Below are positions 57,954 to 64,000 of a stretch of DNA of 64,000 bases, one piece after another. The translations under genes and the position numbers were made by a program. The notes beneath the pieces are model-generated. The model was not told the origin of the DNA, searched no databases, and was given only the letters and a program-made list of their open reading frames with translations. This DNA comes from Adenanthera pavonina (Eukaryota > Streptophyta > Magnoliopsida > Fabales > Fabaceae). The stretch covers positions 3,239,001-3,303,000 of the forward strand of contig JAIVEN010000015.1 in assembly GCA_026686845.1 (NCBI GenBank), written 5' to 3'. Positions within the stretch are counted from its first letter, which is position 1. The number at the start of each line of letters is the position of its first letter.

Positions 57954-60250
57954 TAATTGTACAGATGCTCACTATTTCATCTCCAATTGCCAATAATGGG
58001 AAAATGATAAATTATGGGAGATACATGAGGACTATTCTTTCAAAAAAAAAAGAAAAAGAAGAAGAAGAGTCCTCCCGTGCCTTTTGCATATAGTGCCCAA
58101 GATCAATAGCATTATTCACAACTTGTATAATTTGTGAATTGTGTGATTTTCTTACACATTTTTTATATTTCATATTGATGAAATATTCCTTATTAAAATT
58201 TTTTAATTATTTTTAACCTAATTTTTAAAATATCCTAACACAAACACAATGACCGAATTTCTCTACTTTAAAAAGAAAAGCAGTAATAGGAAAAAAATGC
58301 AGTAGAGATCTGATAAGATTTATTTAAGAGGCGCATATTTGTTTAAGTGACTGCTTTTGTAAAGATTTATAATGAGGCACATTTGAAAACTAATGTATTA
58401 AAAAAATAATCAAAAGTACGGAAAGCAAACAGGATAATGCAAAGAAGCGACGAATAAAGTAAGGTGTAATTAAGAAAATATTATTTTTTGGCAAAAGAAA
58501 AAGAGAAAGTATTATCATCCAATTAATCAATTGAAAAGTAACAGAATATATCGCGGCTTTTATGAAAGGAAAACGATAGTCAAACCAAATTATATAAAAG
58601 TGATGGATAGATCGCGGAAGCCGACGGAAAGAACTCAAAGTGATGGGACTAGGACCAACGTATGGAGAAACTAATGTTTCATAATTTTAATTACAAGGAT
58701 CATTATTTTAATATATATATATATATATATATAGGATCGGGAGTATCCTAGGTTATAGATTAGGAGTATAAGGGAACTAGAGTAAAGTGAAAGTAGTTCA
58801 CATACGGAGAAAACAGTTTTAAAATGCCTAGAATGATATATTTGATTTATCTCTCATTTTCTTATTAAATCATCTAGATATTCAGGAGTCAAATTAGACT
58901 CCAACTACCCAGTTGAAGAAGTTAAGATATGATCAAAGTTTAAAGTGAAGTTGAATTTCAAAAAATATTCATTTTTTTGTTCTCAAATTGACTTTTAGCT
59001 CTAAGACTAGCAGTTTCCACTCCAGTTTTTATTACTCACACATATGCTTCTCCTTTTTTTTTTTTTTACCAAATGAAATGTTATGCATTAAAGAAATTGT
59101 CAATTTGAAATTAAAAAGGTTAAAATAATGAGGAATAAAGTATACTAAGACGGTATTAGAAAAATCATATATATTTTTAATAATATATATACAAATATTA
59201 ATAATATTTATGAATAATTATTCAAATTAAAAATTAATTTTTTTGAAGTCATGGCTTGTGAGCCAATTAATATTACTGTTTACAAGCCATGACTTCCTAC
59301 ATGATTAAATATATATATATATGTATTTATATAAGTATATTAGATTTAGAGGAAACTAAAGTCTAAACTATATTTAAGGGACATATCATAAATTATCCAC
59401 TATAATTAACACAAGCATTGCCATGCAATTAATTTTCAAAGCAAAAGAGTTGCTTCCTAAGTTATTAATGGATATATTATTTGATTTGGAGATAATATAT
59501 AGATTTATGAAATGCGTTACCCCACATATTTTCCTTCCTTTGCAAAAATATAGATCACTTTGTCTTGAGTATGTATCTAATCAATACCAATGCAAGAATG
59601 CTAATATCAATATATGAAATACAAAATATATATAGCAAGTCATATTACAGAGAAGTAATTATAAATAGTGCAGCTCATTTTTCATGTTCCATACACGAAA
59701 ACCTTTAAAAAGTTCCTACATATTTTTGCTTCATCTAAGTGGCCGGGTTGGAGAATTTGCTCTTTTTCTTCCCCTCAAATTAAAGGAGCTGTAGATAGGC
59801 TTTATAAAGTACTAGCAATGCATGATGACGACTTCATTTGGAAAATCAAACTAAAAGACTAGTTGGATTCCAGTTCTTAGAAAAAAAAAATACAATAAAA
59901 AGATTAGGAATGGTTTGAGTGGGGAGGACAAGGGGGTCAAAAGCTGGTTAAAACATTCCTTATGCTCATTTAAGATTTTAAAGCATTGTAGCCTTATTTG
60001 GTAGATATAAAGTTAGAATAAGGTAGGTATCAGTCAGTACAACTTATATTTAGAAGATTTTGTATTTACCAAGAAAAAAAAGTGTAGCTATTCATTTTTT
60101 TTTAAAGAGAAAGGGCACCTAAATCATTGAAACAGCATGTACAAGCTCAGAGTCTCAAAAAGGCGAGCTGGAGAGCACTACATAAGGGCAAAGAAAAAGT
60201 AACAGCCAAAACTAATTACAAAAAATATTGTTAACATCCATTAACCATCA
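57954..60250. other. AT-rich intergenic sequence
   Basis: No gene recognised. (TA)n at about 58.71-58.73 kb; a short inverted repeat of tcatggcttgtgag / tacaagccatgact around 59.25-59.29 kb. A segment at 59755-59870 resembles 62225-62350 (see the separate entry). Confidence 0.4.
59755..59870 (+). repeat. Short duplicated segment, copy 1 (second copy 62225-62350)
   Basis: tttgctctttttcttcccct ... catttggaaaatcaaactaa resembles tttgctcatctttttaaatt ... cctttggaaaaacaaactta at 62.3 kb. In one frame both could read LY-x2-L-x2-H-x-D-x-F-x-WK-x-KLK, but copy 1 ends in a stop straight after. May be an old gene or transposon relic. Confidence 0.35.
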
Positions 60251-60835
60251 ACTTGGATGACAAGGAAAAAATATTTTGGAGAAGAGAAAAGTAGGAGGGA
60301 GATATTTTTTTTCTCCTTATACTTAAATGAATAGGAGAAAACAGAAAAAAGAGAAAATTAACTGATTTCATAATAATAATAATATATTTATTATTTTAAA
60401 AAAAATATTTACATATAATAAAACTTATTATTCTACTGTATTATTTATATAATTTCTATTATATATTACCAAATGAAATTAAAATATAATTCTAATTTTA
60501 ATCTTAATTTATAATTATTTTGCCCAATTTTAATTTTTAATTTAAAAAATTAAAAAATAATTCTAAATTTAAAAATATATCATATCAATATTTCTAAAAA
60601 ACTGAATAGGTATTTTCCCCTTTAGAAACAACATAATATTACAATTAGAAAAAATGCTACATTATAGAGACTAGAGAAACAAAACTTCACACTAAATATA
60701 ATTAAATATAGTACAAACAGAACACTAAAGTGACAACTAACCTGAAAGAAAAAAAAAGGGCAATTTTGGAAGTGACTCACATATCATTTTCCCTCTAATT
60801 TTTTCTCCCTCCCACATTTTAATTTACATCCAAGT
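60251..60835. mobile_element. Possible MITE
   Basis: Left end ACTTGGATGACAAGGAAAAA and reversed right end ACTTGGATGTAAATTAAAAT share the first nine bases; both are followed inward by purine-rich ggaggga sequence. Target duplication not evident. Confidence 0.35.
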
Positions 60836-61059
60836 ATGAGAAAATATATTTTCTCCTATATTTTTTCTTTTCTTCCCACACAGGTGAGTCTCAAAACATC
60901 TTGATTGCTGATTGTGGGAGTCACCGTAGCTTGATCCGAGAGAAGAGAGATTCAGGCCTGATGTCCTCCCCAGCAAAAATTATTCTGTTTCTGGCATCCC
61001 AACATCATCATTAGCCACAAAAGAAGTGATTGATTCTTTGAGAGCCTTAACAACTAATC

Positions 61060-61580
61060 CCTTATTTGGTTAAAAGGATTTGGAGGGGAGATAAGGGAAA
61101 ATCAAATTTTTTTTATTTAGTTTAATAAATTAGAGATGAGAAGAACAAAATTTCATTAAAATTCTTTTATTCTCTCCCTTGTAAAAATAGGGAAATTTGG
61201 AGGAAAAGTGGGCAACCAATTATGATCACTAAATTAGCTTGTCTTTTTTTTCTATTATTTCACAATCGCCATTAACTAAATTTATAATGAATAATGAATT
61301 ATTTTTTGGAACAAAAATAATATATATGAGATTTATTTGTTGAGTAAAATGAAAAATATTTATTTTTATAAAATAAAATAAAGATGAATTATAGTTTTTA
61401 AAAAATAGAAAAAAGCTTAATATGGATAAGAATATAATTATTTATGTATTATTATTTTCGCTCCTCTCTCTTCTTAATCAAATAAGGTAATATTATTGGT
61501 AAAAAAATTAAATAAGATAACATTAAAATCTCTCTTCTGTTCTCCCCTTCCCTCCCCTCCCCTCAAACAAACTCAAACAA
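61060..61580. mobile_element. Possible MITE
   Basis: The left part cttatttggttaaaaggatt tggagggg and the reversed right part gagtttgtttgaggggaggg look like related inverted termini. Target duplication not evident. Around it (60836-61059 and 61581-62940) I see no gene; an (AAT)n-type repeat lies at about 62.18-62.21 kb. Confidence 0.3.
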
Positions 61581-62941
61581 AAAAATATTAAAATTTCTCT
61601 TTTTCTCCACTTTCATTCAAATCTGGCCACCCGTTCCCTTCTCTTCTCTCTTTTCTATTGAACAAGCAATGTCTAATGGAGCCGGGGCAAGAATTTAAGT
61701 GTTCCTAGATCACCTAACCATTTATCCATCCAAAACTGAAGATCATGCCCTTTGCCTAGGTTCCATGCATTAATTCAATCCCTAGCTTAGCATCATCTAG
61801 AACGTTGACATTCATTTAAGCGACGGGTTACCAGGCATCAATATATCAATATATAATGTAAAATTTATAAAAAAAAACTGTATTATATATGTCATGAATA
61901 AATATAATTTACCTTAAACTTCATATGAGTATCAATCTAGTTGTGATTCATTATGTGCCATCCTGACCACACTGCTTTGAATAAAGATCCTCTTGGATTA
62001 AGAGATCATGAGAGGGATAAATTGATTTGAAAAATTATTGTAATGGAATGACGAATGGTTGATAATGTCATCTAACTCATAATAATAGTGGGTGCTAGAC
62101 AGCCATAAAGTAAACATAAATTATTGTAATGTAATTAAAGCAAATTAACGTTAAATTATACAACCATCTTCATATAATAATAATAATAATAATAACAATA
62201 ATAATAATAATTAAAAAGTGCGCGGAGAATTTGCTCATCTTTTTAAATTCTCATCTTTTTATAAAGGAGGACTAGACTTTACAACTCACTACCGAAGCAC
62301 AATGACATCTTCCTTTGGAAAAACAAACTTAAAAAGTTAGTTGGATTCTACTATAACTATTTCTATCATGTGATATGAACATAATATTATTTGCATTTTT
62401 TGCGGGAATATTATTTGCATCTATATAATAGTATTTTCTTTTTACAAAAAGATGCATTTTTCATTTTGCTTCAAGAAAATAAATTAAGTATGTAAGCAAA
62501 TAATTCCTAGTCAGATCAAAAGAAAATATAAAAGAAAATTTACTCTAAACTCTATCATCAATATATATTTACATTTTTCAGAAACCATACTATTTATTAG
62601 ACATGAACAATATTACTTATTTTAGATTCTATGCAATATACGAGAAGTTGTATGAAATATATTATCTAAAAATAAAAAACGAAGATGAGAATATTAATTG
62701 GTACATTTGAATCAAAATTGTCAAAGGTCATTTGGGCTATTATATTAAATAATTGTTAAATTTTACAAAATTAATATTTCTAATTACGCGCGCGCAAATG
62801 TTTATATGGAAAAATTAAAGTCGAGGCCAAACAGAAGCAATATCATTAGATATAAGAAGACCATATAACCCTCGGACTGGGACCGTTTAATTAGAAAACA
62901 AATTAAAGATTGTCCCCTCACAAAACACGCGATGATGGAGT

Positions 62942-62948
62942 TATAAAA
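62942..62948 (+). promoter_or_regulatory. TATA box of the second subtilase gene
   Basis: TATAAAA about 70 bases before the start codon at 63017, giving a leader of about 40 bases. The dead paralogue has no equally clear box at this distance. Confidence 0.55.
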
Positions 62949-63016
62949 AGAGACGAAGCAGAGTTGCCATTCTCGCTCATCACTAGCTACTTCTGAACAA
63001 TATCTGGTGAAGAAAA

Positions 63017-63987
63017 ATGATAGGCTCAGCTAGTTTTCACCTTCTTCTCTCATTTCTGCTTTGCACATTCTTACAGTTACAGCAACCTGCTTATGCCATT
63101 AAAAAGGCAAGCAAGCTTTGATTCTTGTGAATTTCTCCTCCTCTTTCATTTTTCTTATCATCGTCGTCCACATCGAACAAGCACGTACGCAGGTGTTAAT
63201 TTCACCCATTGTTTTGGTTTTCCATTCTCTTTTGCAGTCCTACATTGTCTACTTGGGATCACATTCTCATGGCCCAAAACCTTCCTCTGCTGATATGGAC
63301 TTTGCCACAAGTTCCCATTATGATTTGCTCGGCTCTGTACTGGGAAGGTACATAAGCTTATATACCCTCATGATTTTTATTACTTTCAGGTCGTGAGATT
63401 TTTTATTATCATGTTGGGTTCTTACATATGATTGTACTTTGGTTTTGTCTATTATATCTCAAAATAGCTTAAACTACTTTATTAACTAGGATTACTACGA
63501 GTTTATATACTGCTCGTCTTTTTTATTACTTTCAAATGAGTGACTTCTTAGTGTAATGTATAATATATGTGCTTGATTTGACAGCCATGAGAAGGCGAAA
63601 GAAGCTATCATTTACTCGTATAACCGACACATCAATGGCTTTGCGGCACTACTTGAAGATGAAGAAGCAAAAGAGATCAAGAGTGAGAGACTCGTGAACT
63701 CTTGAGCATTTGACATATTCATCGATCATCTTGCAGACAAAGTGTTTTTAACTATATTCATTTTCATTATCAAGCACTGATTTACAAAATTGACAAGATG
63801 GATGTTTGGAAAATTGATGCAGAAAACCCAAAAGTGGTGTCGGTGTTCTTGAGCCAATCGAATAAGCTGCACACAACCAGGTCATGGGGATTTCTGGGAC
63901 AAGAAAGAAATGGAAGAGTTAGACCAGACTCCGCTTGGGTGAAAGGAAGATTTGGTCAAAATGTGATTATCGGCCACATTGATTCTG
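63017..63987 (+). CDS. Subtilisin-like serine protease (SBT5/AIR3-like), 5' part, cut by the window edge
   Basis: Exons 63017-63106, 63238-63347, 63585-63682 and 63823-63987 splice in frame. They encode a signal peptide (MIGSASFHLLLSFLLCTF), the I9 propeptide (SYIVYLGSHSHG ... EAIIYSYNRHINGFAALLED), the start of the mature protease (SWGFLGQERNGR) and the catalytic Asp motif GHIDSG. The gene continues beyond the window, so His and Ser motifs are not visible. Such enzymes are secreted to the cell wall after propeptide removal. Intron 1 begins with GC (AAG|GCAAGC), as in the dead paralogue at 3919. Every lesion of that copy within this range is absent here; in particular exon 3 lacks the extra A. 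Probably the functional member of the pair, but the 3' part is unseen. Confidence 0.9.
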
Positions 63988-64000
63988 GTAATTACTGCTT

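Noticed and set aside
63118..63396. 92-residue frame at the second subtilase
   Set aside because: It reads through intron 1 and past the exon 2 donor; only its middle is the true exon 2.

Overview
This is a gene-poor, AT-rich stretch of a eudicot plant nuclear genome. The evidence is GT-AG and GC-AG introns, a chalcone-synthase-type gene with the family's conserved Cys-codon intron, a plant LRR receptor kinase, plant subtilases, and a dense load of plant retrotransposons and MITEs. I cannot name the species.

Layout. (1) 0.4-3.9 kb: a duplicated promoter-like segment whose first copy is split by a 1.8 kb hAT-like element. (2) 3.9-11.0 kb, + strand: a dead SBT5-type subtilase with five frameshifts and a nonsense codon; one intron holds an internally deleted, antisense 3.3 kb LINE. 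(3) 11-22.6 kb: degenerate noncoding repeats. (4) 22.7-33.6 and 43.3-49.8 kb: a mosaic of diverged duplicated blocks carrying tRNA-like cassettes, a recurring palindrome, microsatellites and MITEs. Inside it, on the - strand at 29.3-31.0 kb, is an apparently intact 393-aa type III polyketide synthase with altered active-site lining and a MITE in its only intron. (5) 33,646-43,259: a complete, very young Ty3/gypsy element of the Tat type (544-bp LTRs differing by one base, 5-bp target duplication, two RNase H domains, a 35-bp tandem array, and an antisense two-exon extra ORF). One in-frame TGA separates gag-pro from pol. (6) 50.7-53.8 kb, - strand: an intact 1023-aa MIK2-like LRR receptor kinase. 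(7) 54-62.9 kb: intergenic, with Tourist-like MITEs. (8) 63.0 kb to the right edge, + strand: the first four exons of a second subtilase, a tandem paralogue of the dead copy and undamaged in every visible exon.

The host genes do not form a pathway. The picture is a locus shaped by tandem duplication (subtilases, and blocks around the polyketide synthase), decay, and repeated transposition. The strongest items for follow-up are the spliced antisense ORF and gag/pol TGA of the young Tat element, and the polyketide synthase active-site substitutions.
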